Below are positions 16,993-24,674 of a stretch of DNA of 35,577 nt, piece by piece. A program made the position numbers and the translations under genes. Below the pieces are notes generated by a model, which was not told the DNA's origin, made no database searches, and saw only the letters and a program-made list of their open reading frames with translations. Each line of letters begins with the position of its first letter. Positions within the stretch are counted from its first letter, which is position 1. This DNA comes from an uncultured Burkholderiales bacterium (GTDB lineage: Bacteria > Pseudomonadota > Gammaproteobacteria > Burkholderiales > Burkholderiaceae_C), in NCBI GenBank assembly GCA_903956845.1, contig CAJBOO010000061.1, positions 1 through 35,577 on the forward strand, read 5' to 3'.

Positions 16993-16998
16993 GACAAT
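16993..16998 (+). promoter_or_regulatory. Candidate -10 element, start-codon-proximal promoter of orn
   Basis: GACAAT followed by six bases and the orn ATG at 17005. A G-run (16989-16993) is about 11 bases from the ATG and could be a poor Shine-Dalgarno, so this is the weakest of the six cases. Confidence 0.3.
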
Positions 16999-17004
16999 CC
17001 GTGA

Positions 17005-17595
17005 ATGACATCACCTTCAGACCCGACCTCCACGCTGCCTGTGCCCACCTTGCCCAAGTCTGATCACAATTTGGTCTGGCTTGATTGCGAAATGTCAGGC
17101 TTGGACCCTGAAAAAGAACGTCTGCTTGAAATCGCCGTTGTCATCACCGGCCCCCAGCTCTCGCCACGCATTGAAGGACCGGTCTTGGTGATTCACCAAA
17201 GCGATGCCTTGCTCGCTGGCATGGATGCGTGGAACAAAGGCACGCATGGCAAAAGTGGCTTGATCGACAAAGTCAAAGCATCCAAGCTGGACGAGGCGCA
17301 GGCCGAACAGATACTCATCGATTTCATCAAGCAATACGTCAGCAAAAGTGTGGCACCGATGTGTGGCAACACGATTGGCCAAGACAGGCGCTTTTTACAC
17401 AAATACATGCCCAAGCTCGAAGGCTGGTTTCACTACCGCAACCTGGATGTGAGCACCCTCAAAGAGCTGTCTAAACGCTGGAAGCCAGAGGTTTATGCCT
17501 CTTTTAAAAAGCAGCAAAGCCACACCGCGTTAGCGGATGTGCATGAGTCAATCGATGAACTCGAGCATTACCGCACGCATTTCTTGAAACTGTAA
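17005..17595 (+). CDS. orn: Oligoribonuclease
   Basis: DEDDh 3-prime to 5-prime exonuclease that finishes the decay of RNA to mononucleotides and degrades pGpG from cyclic-di-GMP. It has 196 residues, with about 20 extra at the N-terminus relative to E. coli. Exo I is LDCEMSGLD (D27, E29), followed by LLEIAVV; Exo II is in [11 protein letters not shown]; Exo III is [15 protein letters not shown] with the catalytic histidine and aspartate. It is monocistronic and opposite M48. A downstream ATG might be the true start, since the first 20 residues are low in conservation. Confidence 0.95.
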   Translation: MTSPSDPTSTLPVPTLPKSDHNLVWLDCEMSGLDPEKERLLEIAVVITGPQLSPRIEGPVLVIHQSDALLAGMDAWNKGTHGKSGLIDKVKASKLDEAQAEQILIDFIKQYVSKSVAPMCGNTIGQDRRFLHKYMPKLEGWFHYRNLDVSTLKELSKRWKPEVYASFKKQQSHTALADVHESIDELEHYRTHFLKL

Positions 17596-17619
17596 GCATT
17601 CATTTCGGGGAGTGAATGC
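17596..17619 (+). terminator. Hairpin after orn
   Basis: GCATTCA and TGAATGC form a 7-bp stem directly after the orn stop. The T-content downstream is modest, so termination here may be partial. Confidence 0.45.
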
Positions 17620-17742
17620 AGATTCATTTCTATGCGAGAATACCCTTGGTTGTGCTGACAAAGCGCAACATTGCTACATCTGCCTCACACCTTGGGTTCG
17701 CACAGAACCGCGTTGCAAACACTTTGCAGCATGCTTTGTTTG

Positions 17743-17795
17743 AAGGTTGATGTTTTTACAACCTTTGAATGGAGCCACCTCACCTTTTCAGGTGG
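17743..17795 (+). promoter_or_regulatory. Structured leader of the DEAD-box helicase gene
   Basis: Two tandem hairpins sit just before the start at 17806: AAGGTTG/CAACCTT (17743-17749 with 17759-17765, loop nine bases) and CCACCT/AGGTGG (17775-17780 with 17790-17795). The second lies over the ribosome-binding region. The rest of the 210-base gap (17620-17742) shows no gene and no clear promoter. RNA helicase genes often have regulated leaders; that this one is regulated is inference. Confidence 0.45.
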
Positions 17796-17805
17796 TGGTT
17801 AAAAC

Positions 17806-19326
17806 ATGATTGACGATTTGAATTCCCGCGCCTCGACCGAAACCGTCTTGGAGCACACTGCCCACGACGCCCCAGAACCCACGACATCGACCCCGGCTGC
17901 GAAAGCGCCCGTGAACAATGCCTTTGCCGACATGGGCTTGGCCCCTGAGCTGCTGGCCGCGGTTCGTGACCTGAACTTCACACAACCCACCCCCGTTCAG
18001 CTCAAAGCCATTCCCATGGCCTTGCAAGCAGATGCATCTTTGCCTTCGATTGACCTGTTGGTCTCCAGCCAAACAGGCAGCGGCAAAACCGCTGCGTTTT
18101 TGCTACCGGTGTTGCACACTTTGTTGGTCGAGCGCCAAGCCCAAGAGCAGGCCGAAGCTGACGAATGGCAGAAAAAAGTAGAAGACGCGAAAGCCAAGGG
18201 CGAAGAACTGCCTAAAAAGCCTCGCCGCAAAAACCCCACTGATGCACGTCATGTGAAACCCGCCATGCCTGGCGCATTGGTGTTGTGCCCCACCCGTGAA
18301 TTGGCCCAACAAGTAGCCAAGGACGCGATCGATTTGGTGCGCCATTGCAAAGGTTTGCGCATCGCCTGTGTGGTGGGCGGCATGCCTTACGCCATGCAAA
18401 TCGCACGTTTGCACAATGCCGACTTGGTGGTGGCCACCCCTGGCCGTTTGCTTGACTTGCAGCGCTCCAAACAGCTTCACTTGAACAAGGTTCAATTTTT
18501 GGTGGTGGACGAAGCCGACCGCATGTTGGACTTGGGCTTTGCCGATGATTTGGCTGACATCCATAAGCTGACCGAACAACGCCGCCAAACCATGATGTTC
18601 AGCGCTACATTTGCTCCCCGCATTCAGCAATTGGCAGTGCGCATCATGCGCACGCCTCAAAAAGTGCAAATCGATTCACCGCAAGAAAAGCACAACAACA
18701 TCAAGCAGATTTTGTTTTGGGCTGACAACGCACACCACAAGCGCAAGTTGCTCGATCATTGGTTGCGCGACACCAACATCGATCAAGCGATTGTCTTTGC
18801 CAGCACTCAAATCGAATGTGATGGCTTGGCCGAAGACCTGCAGCAAGTGGGTTTCTCAGCCGTGGCCTTGCACGGGGCGCTCAGCCAAGGTTTGCGCAAC
18901 CGACGTTTGCAAGCACTGCGTGATGGCCGCGTTCAAATTTTGGTGGCCACCGATGTGGCCGCACGCGGCATTGATGTCCCCAGCATCAGTCACGTGTTCA
19001 ACTTTGGCTTGCCCATGAAGCAAGAAGACTATGTGCACCGCATTGGCCGCACGGGCCGTGCAGGCCGCGATGGCCTGGCGGTCACTTTTGCTGAATGGCG
19101 TGACCGCCGCAAGATCCTGGACATTGAACATTTCACCCAACAGACGTTGTCGGCTGAAATGATCCCAGGCTTGGAGCCCACACAACGCGCCCCTCGCGCC
19201 CCTTCACACGAGCCTCGTCGAGGCGGTGGTGGCAAGCCAGGCGGCAAGCCTGGTGGCGCAGGCCGCACTTTCGCTGGCGCCAAACGCGGCTCGAGCTTCA
19301 AGCCACGCGGCGCCCCTCGCGGCTGA
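17806..19326 (+). CDS. DEAD-box ATP-dependent RNA helicase (RhlE type)
   Basis: A 506-residue RNA helicase. In order: Q motif (NFTQPTPVQLKAIP, 57-70), motif I SQTGSGKT (88-95), Ia PTRELAQQ (162-169), TPGRLLD, motif II DEAD (235-238), motif III SAT (266-268), ATDVAARGIDV, and motif VI HRIGRTGRAGRDG. The tail is rich in glycine and arginine (GGGGKPGGKPGGAGRTFAGA), typical of RhlE-like enzymes acting in ribosome assembly or RNA decay at low temperature. Unusual is a charged, lysine/glutamate-rich insert of about 45 residues (110-154) between motifs I and Ia. It stands alone with a structured leader and converges on the secretion operon. Confidence 0.93.
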   Translation: MIDDLNSRASTETVLEHTAHDAPEPTTSTPAAKAPVNNAFADMGLAPELLAAVRDLNFTQPTPVQLKAIPMALQADASLPSIDLLVSSQTGSGKTAAFLLPVLHTLLVERQAQEQAEADEWQKKVEDAKAKGEELPKKPRRKNPTDARHVKPAMPGALVLCPTRELAQQVAKDAIDLVRHCKGLRIACVVGGMPYAMQIARLHNADLVVATPGRLLDLQRSKQLHLNKVQFLVVDEADRMLDLGFADDLADIHKLTEQRRQTMMFSATFAPRIQQLAVRIMRTPQKVQIDSPQEKHNNIKQILFWADNAHHKRKLLDHWLRDTNIDQAIVFASTQIECDGLAEDLQQVGFSAVALHGALSQGLRNRRLQALRDGRVQILVATDVAARGIDVPSISHVFNFGLPMKQEDYVHRIGRTGRAGRDGLAVTFAEWRDRRKILDIEHFTQQTLSAEMIPGLEPTQRAPRAPSHEPRRGGGGKPGGKPGGAGRTFAGAKRGSSFKPRGAPRG

Positions 19327-19350
19327 ACCGCCCGAACCTGGTCAACGCAT

Positions 19351-20541
19351 TCAACGCTCTTTCAGCGAGCCGTTGAGTGTTTTGATCACAGGTTTGAGCA
19401 GGTAAGTCATCAAACTGCGTGTGCCGGTTTTGATGTCAATGCCCGCAGTCATGCCAGGTTTGATTTCGATGAGCCCTGACTTGGGGTTGACCTGTTCTTT
19501 GGCTATCTTGATGTTGACCTTGTAATACACCAAAGGTTGTCCCGTCAGCGGGTGTACCGCTGGCATACCTGCCAAGGTGTTTTCAGACAAGCTGTCCGGG
19601 CTGATGTCAACCAATTCGCCTTGCAGCGAGCCATACACACTGACATCAAAGGAGTCCAGACTCACACTGACTGGTTGGCCAGGCACCAATTGCGCCACAT
19701 CTGCGGGTTGGATTTTGGCCTCGATGAAAACAGCATCTCCGACGGGCGCGATCTGCATCAATTCATCCCCGGGGCGCAAAACGCCCCCGAGTGTGAAGAT
19801 CTTCACGCTTTTCACAATGCCGTCCATCGGTGCTTTGACGTCGGTGTGCGATAAGACACTTTCTGCTCCATTGCGCCGCTGGGCTTGGCTGGCCAATTCG
19901 TCTTCGATCCGGGTTAACTCCGCGCGTGCATCTTGCAGGTACTTGTTTTTCGTGGCTGTGATTCGGCTTTGCAATTCAGTGACTTGGCGTTTGGCGCGCA
20001 ACACATCCAACTCGCTGCCGTCCCCGGTTCGCAGCAAGTTTTCATTCATGCTTTTTTCTGCCTCGGCCATGCGCATGGCGTCCATGGTGAGTTGAATTTC
20101 CTCCTCCAAAGTCTGCTTCTTCTGAAAATGCAGGCCCGTCTGCGCTTGGACAAACTCGGGGAAGTCGTTGAATTCCGGTCCGTAAACAGGGTCTTGTTGG
20201 GCGATCTCAGCCTTTGCTCGCACTTGAGCTGCTTTCAGGGCCATGAGCCGGGCCAGACTTTCATCCAACCCTGCTTGTGCGCGCTCTTTTTCCAGAACCG
20301 CCAAGAGTTGGCCCGCCTTCACCGCCTGTCCCTCTCTCGTATGCAATTGCTTCAAAACGCCGCCATCTGCCGTTTGAACCACTTGCGTGCGCGCACTCAA
20401 AATGACTTGCCCGGTGCTGCGCACGGTTTGATCAATCTCAAAGTACGAGGCCCAAGCGATGAACACCACAACCAAGCTCACCAATAGCCAAATCATATGG
20501 CTGGCATGCCGCGACTCATCATCCATGTCGATCGCGCTCAT
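19351..20541 (-). CDS. HlyD-family type I secretion membrane-fusion protein
   Basis: A 396-residue periplasmic adaptor linking an ABC exporter to a TolC-like channel. It has a short cytoplasmic tail, a single membrane anchor (about 16-35, IWLLVSLVVVFIAWASY), a lipoyl-like half (GQVILSARTQVVQTADGGVL), a long coiled coil (about 85-230), the second lipoyl half (DVKAPMDGIVKSVKIFTLGG) and a beta-barrel C-terminus ending KTGTRSLMTYLLKPVIKTLN. It is closest in layout to LapC-type adaptors. The start ATG overlaps the ABC gene stop by four bases (20538-20541). Third gene of the operon. Base composition of this operon is visibly lower in G+C than its flanks. Confidence 0.92.
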   Translation of the reverse strand: MSAIDMDDESRHASHMIWLLVSLVVVFIAWASYFEIDQTVRSTGQVILSARTQVVQTADGGVLKQLHTREGQAVKAGQLLAVLEKERAQAGLDESLARLMALKAAQVRAKAEIAQQDPVYGPEFNDFPEFVQAQTGLHFQKKQTLEEEIQLTMDAMRMAEAEKSMNENLLRTGDGSELDVLRAKRQVTELQSRITATKNKYLQDARAELTRIEDELASQAQRRNGAESVLSHTDVKAPMDGIVKSVKIFTLGGVLRPGDELMQIAPVGDAVFIEAKIQPADVAQLVPGQPVSVSLDSFDVSVYGSLQGELVDISPDSLSENTLAGMPAVHPLTGQPLVYYKVNIKIAKEQVNPKSGLIEIKPGMTAGIDIKTGTRSLMTYLLKPVIKTLNGSLKER

Positions 20542-22667
20542 GAGGCATGCCCAACAGGACGGAGGTGTGGCGCTTGTCTGGGGTTTTGCAATTTGGCGAT
20601 AACTTGGTCTTTGGGGCCATCCAACACCACCTGCCCGTTGGCCACCACGATCAAGCGGTCGACCAAGGGCAGTAACTCGGACTTGTGCGTGACCATCACC
20701 AAGGTGTCAGTGGGTTTGAGCGCTTGCGAAAGCGCTTGCAACACCTGGTTTTCAGTGTGCTTGTCCATGGAAGAGGTGGGTTCATCCAACAGCCAAATAT
20801 GGGGTTTGCGCAAAAAAATACGTGTCAAGTTGGCCAGTTGTTTTTGTCCCGCTGACAAGCCCAAGCCACCTTCAGAAATCTCGTGCATCAAGCCCTTGGG
20901 GTGTTTGCTGATGACGTGTTGCATGAGGCCTGTTTGGCCTGCCATGTCCAAAATGGCTTGGTCACCGGGATCCAGCATGCCCAGGATCAGGTTTTCACGC
21001 AAAGTGCCCGCAAACAAACGCCCCTCTTGTTGAAGAAATGACAGCTTGTCAGCCAAGACAGATTTGCTGATTTGGGAGATATCAAGTTGGTCAAGCAAGA
21101 CCCTTCCTTGATGGGGCTTGTACATGCCAGACAACAATCGCAGCAAGGTGGTCTTGCCTGAACCGATGGTGCCTAAGATGCCTACTTTTTCACCAGGTCG
21201 GATCACCAACTCTCGCAGCTGCAAGGCTTTTTGAGTGCCGTGATATCCCGTGCTGATGTCCTCTAATTTGAAATGTCCTTGAATCACTTCGGGTGCCATC
21301 GGATGCGTCTGATCGGGATGGTCGCTTTCCAGTGACCACATGCGGTCCAAGCCCTTGACAGTGGCTTTGACTTGGCCCCACTGCATCAACATGGACGGGA
21401 TCAATGACACAGGGGACAAAATCCGCCCGGCCAAAATGGTGCAAGCAACCAGTCCACCCATGGTCATCTCACCCATGGCAATCAACACCGCACCTGTTGC
21501 AACCAAGGCGACGTAGGAGAGCTGTTGCATGGTCGCTGTGGTGTGCTGGTTGCGCTCTGTGATTCGCCGCATGTCCAATTCACTTTCTCTAGCGGCATCG
21601 GACACATGCATCCAACGGTTCAGCATGCGCCACCCTGACTGACCAGATTTGATGGTTTCAGCGCCTTCGATGGCCTCCACCAGCAAACCTGTTTTGGCAT
21701 GGGTCAACGAGGTACTTTGCAAAATCAGGTTTTCGATTTTTTGGCGGCTAACCATGCCAATGACGCAGGCCGCCAGAAAGAAAAAAACCGGCACGATCAC
21801 CAAGTAGCTGTGGGCAATGAGTGGGATCAACATCAAAAACAGCAAAACAAAGGGCACATCCACCAGCAGGTGTGTGGTCAGCGATGTCATGAATGCACGG
21901 ATAGATTGGTAGGCGTTGAGTTGACTGGCCATGCTGCCAAGGCTGGCGGGCATTTGGTCCATGCGAATCGACAGCAGACGCAAAAAAACAGCCCGTGACA
22001 AACGCTGATCTACGCTTTCTACCAAGCTGTCGTAAATGCGACTGCGGGCATGCTTGAGGATCCACTCAAAAAGAATCGAAATGCACACACCAATGGTCAA
22101 AACCGTCAGCGTTTGCAAGGCGCTGGATGGGATCACGCGGTTGTAAATTTGCATCGTGTACAAAGATGTGGCGATGGCCAGCAAATTCAAAGTCACCGAG
22201 CCGATGCAAATCACGGCTAACTTTCGTTGGTGTGTATGGATTTCTCGTCGGATCAGTTGGTAAACAGGGCTTTCAGAGGTATCGATCTGTTCCTTCAAAC
22301 TGAACCGGAACAAGGTCAAACCGGTGATCTTGGGATCGGGCAAAACGGTTTCAACCAACTTGGCTTGTTTCGAATCCCACATGTCAATCACCCATTGGCG
22401 TTGCGCATTCATGCCTCGCACGACAAACCAGCCTTTGTCAGTTTGGTGTCCCAGCAGAGGCATGTCCGCAGGGTCTGGCAGGCGGACCACCTTGGCAAGC
22501 GGAATGGCCATCTTGGTGCACAGTTGATGCATCAACTCAACGAGATGGGTTTGCTTGCGTTGCCCCAACTCATGAATGGCTTGAATCAATGCGTTTGTGT
22601 CTATCGCTTGTTGCTGCACGTGTGCCAAACGCACAATGCATGCTGTCAGGGAATGGTGGGTGCTCAT
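20538..22667 (-). CDS. Type I secretion ABC transporter permease/ATPase (LapB/LssB-like)
   Basis: A 709-residue fused permease and ATPase in the inner membrane. Residues 1-130 form a C39-like domain; where a working C39 peptidase has its catalytic histidine this one reads GWFVVRG, so I take it as a non-cleaving substrate-recruiting domain. Six membrane helices lie at about 155-430. The ATPase has Walker A GTIGSGKTT, signature LSAGQKQ, Walker B IWLLDEPTSSMD and the H-loop MVTHKS. This layout is typical of exporters of large RTX adhesins or enzymes, without leader cleavage. Its ends overlap both neighbours by four bases. No substrate gene, LapD or LapG is in the window. Confidence 0.92.
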   Translation of the reverse strand: MSTHHSLTACIVRLAHVQQQAIDTNALIQAIHELGQRKQTHLVELMHQLCTKMAIPLAKVVRLPDPADMPLLGHQTDKGWFVVRGMNAQRQWVIDMWDSKQAKLVETVLPDPKITGLTLFRFSLKEQIDTSESPVYQLIRREIHTHQRKLAVICIGSVTLNLLAIATSLYTMQIYNRVIPSSALQTLTVLTIGVCISILFEWILKHARSRIYDSLVESVDQRLSRAVFLRLLSIRMDQMPASLGSMASQLNAYQSIRAFMTSLTTHLLVDVPFVLLFLMLIPLIAHSYLVIVPVFFFLAACVIGMVSRQKIENLILQSTSLTHAKTGLLVEAIEGAETIKSGQSGWRMLNRWMHVSDAARESELDMRRITERNQHTTATMQQLSYVALVATGAVLIAMGEMTMGGLVACTILAGRILSPVSLIPSMLMQWGQVKATVKGLDRMWSLESDHPDQTHPMAPEVIQGHFKLEDISTGYHGTQKALQLRELVIRPGEKVGILGTIGSGKTTLLRLLSGMYKPHQGRVLLDQLDISQISKSVLADKLSFLQQEGRLFAGTLRENLILGMLDPGDQAILDMAGQTGLMQHVISKHPKGLMHEISEGGLGLSAGQKQLANLTRIFLRKPHIWLLDEPTSSMDKHTENQVLQALSQALKPTDTLVMVTHKSELLPLVDRLIVVANGQVVLDGPKDQVIAKLQNPRQAPHLRPVGHAS

Positions 22668-23992
22668 GGTTGGGTGTCCATGTCGGCCAGGTCACTGGCG
22701 GTGAGTGTTTTGAGGTTCCATGCAGTTTGAATTTCCGCACCTTTGAGGTCCGCTATTTGTGCTTCATGCATGGCCACATCGCGTGCGGCTGTGATCAGGT
22801 CTAACCAGCTTTTGCGACCGGCAGCGAACTGCCGCTCGAAAGATTCCAAGGCCAGTTGCGAGGAAGCCAGGGCACTTGATAACAAGCGTCTTCTCTCAGG
22901 AAATGACTTATGCAATTGGTAGGCGTTGACAATTTTTTCGCGCAATGCACGACGCTGGCTCAGGGTTTCCATCTCGGCGGAATCTTCCAAGGCCTTGGCC
23001 GATGCGATTGCACTCATGCTGGACAAGCCTGCCCCCAGCTTGGTTGACACGCTAAGGAAAACACGGTTTTCTGGCGACGTGTTGTTGATGGAGAAATGGC
23101 CTATTTGACGCTCAACACGCAAAGCAATGTCCGGCAGGAGCGCGGCTTCGCGCTCTTGTGTGCCAGCTCGTTGAACGCCCGCTTGGGCATGGATTTTTTG
23201 CAGGGCAGGGGACCGGGCCTCGGCGTCTTGCAGCAGGCTGTCCAAGTGGAGTTCGCCCGTGAAAGGGGCGGCAGCTTGCAAGGACAGTTGATCGGCTGGC
23301 AATGGCATGTCCAACTGTTCACGCAAGCGATTCAATGCCAATTCAGCTTGCAGCGAAGCTGAAAACACTTCGGATGCCGTGGCGTCAAGGCGCCCTTGGA
23401 CCAAACTCAAATCGCTGGCAGAACTGACGCCCTGGTTGATGCGATTTTTGGCGGTTTGCAGCAATTTCTCGTGGAGCACCAAGCTTCGCCGCCAAGCTTG
23501 TGTTTTCAGCTCAGCAGCCAGCCAGTCGGCATAAGACTGGATGACTTGGAGGCTGACTTGCTGACGAGCCTCAAGCACATTGGCTTGGGCGATTCTGAGT
23601 TGCGCTTTTGCCCGGTTAATTTGCGCTGTCAAAGCGCCACCTGTGTAAAGGGGTTGCGACAACCTGAGCGTGGTGACTGTGTCATCTGCCTGATAGCTGG
23701 TGTCGTTGCCCGACGCCTTGACCCCTTCGATGGACAGCGATGGTGTCGGGTACCTTTGCCATTCAGCCGCTTCCAAGGACCGTTGGGCTGCCCGTTGCGC
23801 GGCCAATCCTGCTTTGAGGTTGGGGTGGTTTTGCATACCCGTTTCGATCAAATCGGCCAATGCCAATGGTTGGGCTGAACACCAGCTGGCGGTCAACATG
23901 AACAGCCAGCCGCTGAACCAGCCCCTCCAGGCCCGGTACCCGGTTCCCTGATCGGCTTGCTTGAAATCTTTCGGCGAGACCGAATTTGCCAT
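22664..23992 (-). CDS. TolC-family outer membrane channel of the type I secretion operon
   Basis: Outer-membrane efflux protein of about 442 residues that would form the exit duct. There is a signal-peptide-like hydrophobic stretch (WFSGWLFMLTASWCSA), then two OEP repeats with long helices (SLQVIQSYADWLAAELK; AYQLHKSFPERRRLLSSALA) and LRLSQPLYTGGALTAQINRA, typical of LapE/TolC. I use the ATG at 23992, but the only Shine-Dalgarno (GGAGG, 24017-24013) lies 20 bases upstream of it; a TTG at 24004 in the same frame is eight bases from it and may be the real start. First gene of TolC-ABC-HlyD, overlapping the ABC gene by four bases. Confidence 0.9.
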   Translation of the reverse strand: MANSVSPKDFKQADQGTGYRAWRGWFSGWLFMLTASWCSAQPLALADLIETGMQNHPNLKAGLAAQRAAQRSLEAAEWQRYPTPSLSIEGVKASGNDTSYQADDTVTTLRLSQPLYTGGALTAQINRAKAQLRIAQANVLEARQQVSLQVIQSYADWLAAELKTQAWRRSLVLHEKLLQTAKNRINQGVSSASDLSLVQGRLDATASEVFSASLQAELALNRLREQLDMPLPADQLSLQAAAPFTGELHLDSLLQDAEARSPALQKIHAQAGVQRAGTQEREAALLPDIALRVERQIGHFSINNTSPENRVFLSVSTKLGAGLSSMSAIASAKALEDSAEMETLSQRRALREKIVNAYQLHKSFPERRRLLSSALASSQLALESFERQFAAGRKSWLDLITAARDVAMHEAQIADLKGAEIQTAWNLKTLTASDLADMDTQP

Positions 23993-24002
23993 GATGTTGT
24001 TC

Positions 24003-24031
24003 AATTGCAATACCTCCAATGGGAGGCAATT
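24003..24031 (-). promoter_or_regulatory. Hairpin enclosing the Shine-Dalgarno of the secretion operon
   Basis: On the minus-strand message AATTG-CCTCC (24031-24022) can pair with GGAGG (24017-24013) and, across a five-base bulge (TATTG), CAATT (24007-24003), with a CATT loop. The GGAGG is the only good Shine-Dalgarno for the TolC-like gene, so this fold would hide it. The consequence is inferred. Confidence 0.5.
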
Positions 24032-24060
24032 ATGGGTGAATCAGCTATTTAATGAGTACC

Positions 24061-24089
24061 TTGTTATTCATATTTAAGCAAAATAACAA
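24061..24089. promoter_or_regulatory. Eight-base inverted repeat in the AT-rich divergent spacer
   Basis: TTGTTATT (24061-24068) and AATAACAA (24082-24089) are perfect inverted copies 13 bases apart. Half-site centres are 21 bases apart, two helical turns, as expected for a dimeric regulator. The surrounding 24061-24220 holds only 34 G or C in 160 bases. No regulator is identified. Confidence 0.5.
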
Positions 24090-24119
24090 CATTTAGGAAT
24101 CATTTACGGTATTGCTAAA

Positions 24120-24129
24120 TAATCGATTA
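24120..24129. promoter_or_regulatory. Ten-base perfect palindrome in the divergent spacer
   Basis: TAATCGATTA reads the same on both strands and lies midway between the secretion operon and the bactofilin cluster. It could be an operator half-pair or chance in AT-rich DNA. Confidence 0.3.
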
Positions 24130-24211
24130 ATTCAATAAATTCATCATCAACTAGAATTTTTTTCAATTAAATCAAGAGCTTCAAGAAAAAAGTTAATTTA
24201 TATTTAAACTT

Positions 24212-24220
24212 TGCTAAGAT
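24212..24220 (+). promoter_or_regulatory. Extended -10 promoter of the bactofilin cluster
   Basis: TGC-TAAGAT is an extended -10 element 18 bases before the bactofilin ATG. AAGGAG (24228-24233) follows as a strong Shine-Dalgarno five bases from the ATG. The -35 region is AT-rich without a good match. Confidence 0.5.
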
Positions 24221-24238
24221 GGGAATCAAGGAGCAAGC

Positions 24239-24655
24239 ATGGCCAATCAATCAGATTCACTCGAGAGCGTCGTCATTGGTGACGGCGTGGTTGTCAAAGG
24301 TGCCTTCACCGTACCGTCAAAAGCCGTCATCAATGGTGTCATTGAAGGTGATTTGACGGCAGAAGAGGTGCTGATCGGTCCAACTGGGCGCATCACTGGC
24401 CGCGTGTCTGCCAAAGTCATCGACGTGCGCGGCCAACTGCACAACACCATCGTCAGTGAAAAAAGCCTGATCGTCAGGGCCACCGGCAAAATTGTCGGTA
24501 AAATCCATTATTCCGAAATTGAAATTGAAAAAGGCGGCGAAATTGAGGGAACCCTCAGCCAAGGCGCTGAACCCTCTGCCTCTGCACCAGCCGCCATCAG
24601 CCAGCCCGCAGCGCCAGCCATTCAACAGGCCAAGCCCCCTGCACCTGGGAACTGA
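24239..24655 (+). CDS. Bactofilin (first copy)
   Basis: A 138-residue bactofilin (DUF583/PF04519): a beta-helical polymer-forming cytoskeletal protein without nucleotide dependence. The repeating core spans about 10-107, with regular V/I-G patterns such as VVIGDGVVVKGAF, INGVIEGDLTAEEVLIG and KIVGKIHYSEIEIEKGG. The tail (108-138) is proline/alanine-rich and probably disordered. It has no signal peptide, so it polymerises in the cytoplasm or on the inner face of the membrane. The strong Shine-Dalgarno AAGGAG fixes the start. It heads a cluster with an M23 peptidase, a second bactofilin and a RodZ-like protein; the M23 gene follows after 19 bases. Confidence 0.95.
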   Translation: MANQSDSLESVVIGDGVVVKGAFTVPSKAVINGVIEGDLTAEEVLIGPTGRITGRVSAKVIDVRGQLHNTIVSEKSLIVRATGKIVGKIHYSEIEIEKGGEIEGTLSQGAEPSASAPAAISQPAAPAIQQAKPPAPGN

Positions 24656-24674
24656 TCCAGCTACTTGATTTTTT

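Noticed and set aside
22270-22667. An active C39 leader peptidase at the N-terminus of the ABC transporter, which would imply a bacteriocin exporter.
   Set aside because: The catalytic histidine position reads tryptophan/phenylalanine and the cysteine context is not that of C39 peptidases, so a C39-like recruiting domain fits better.
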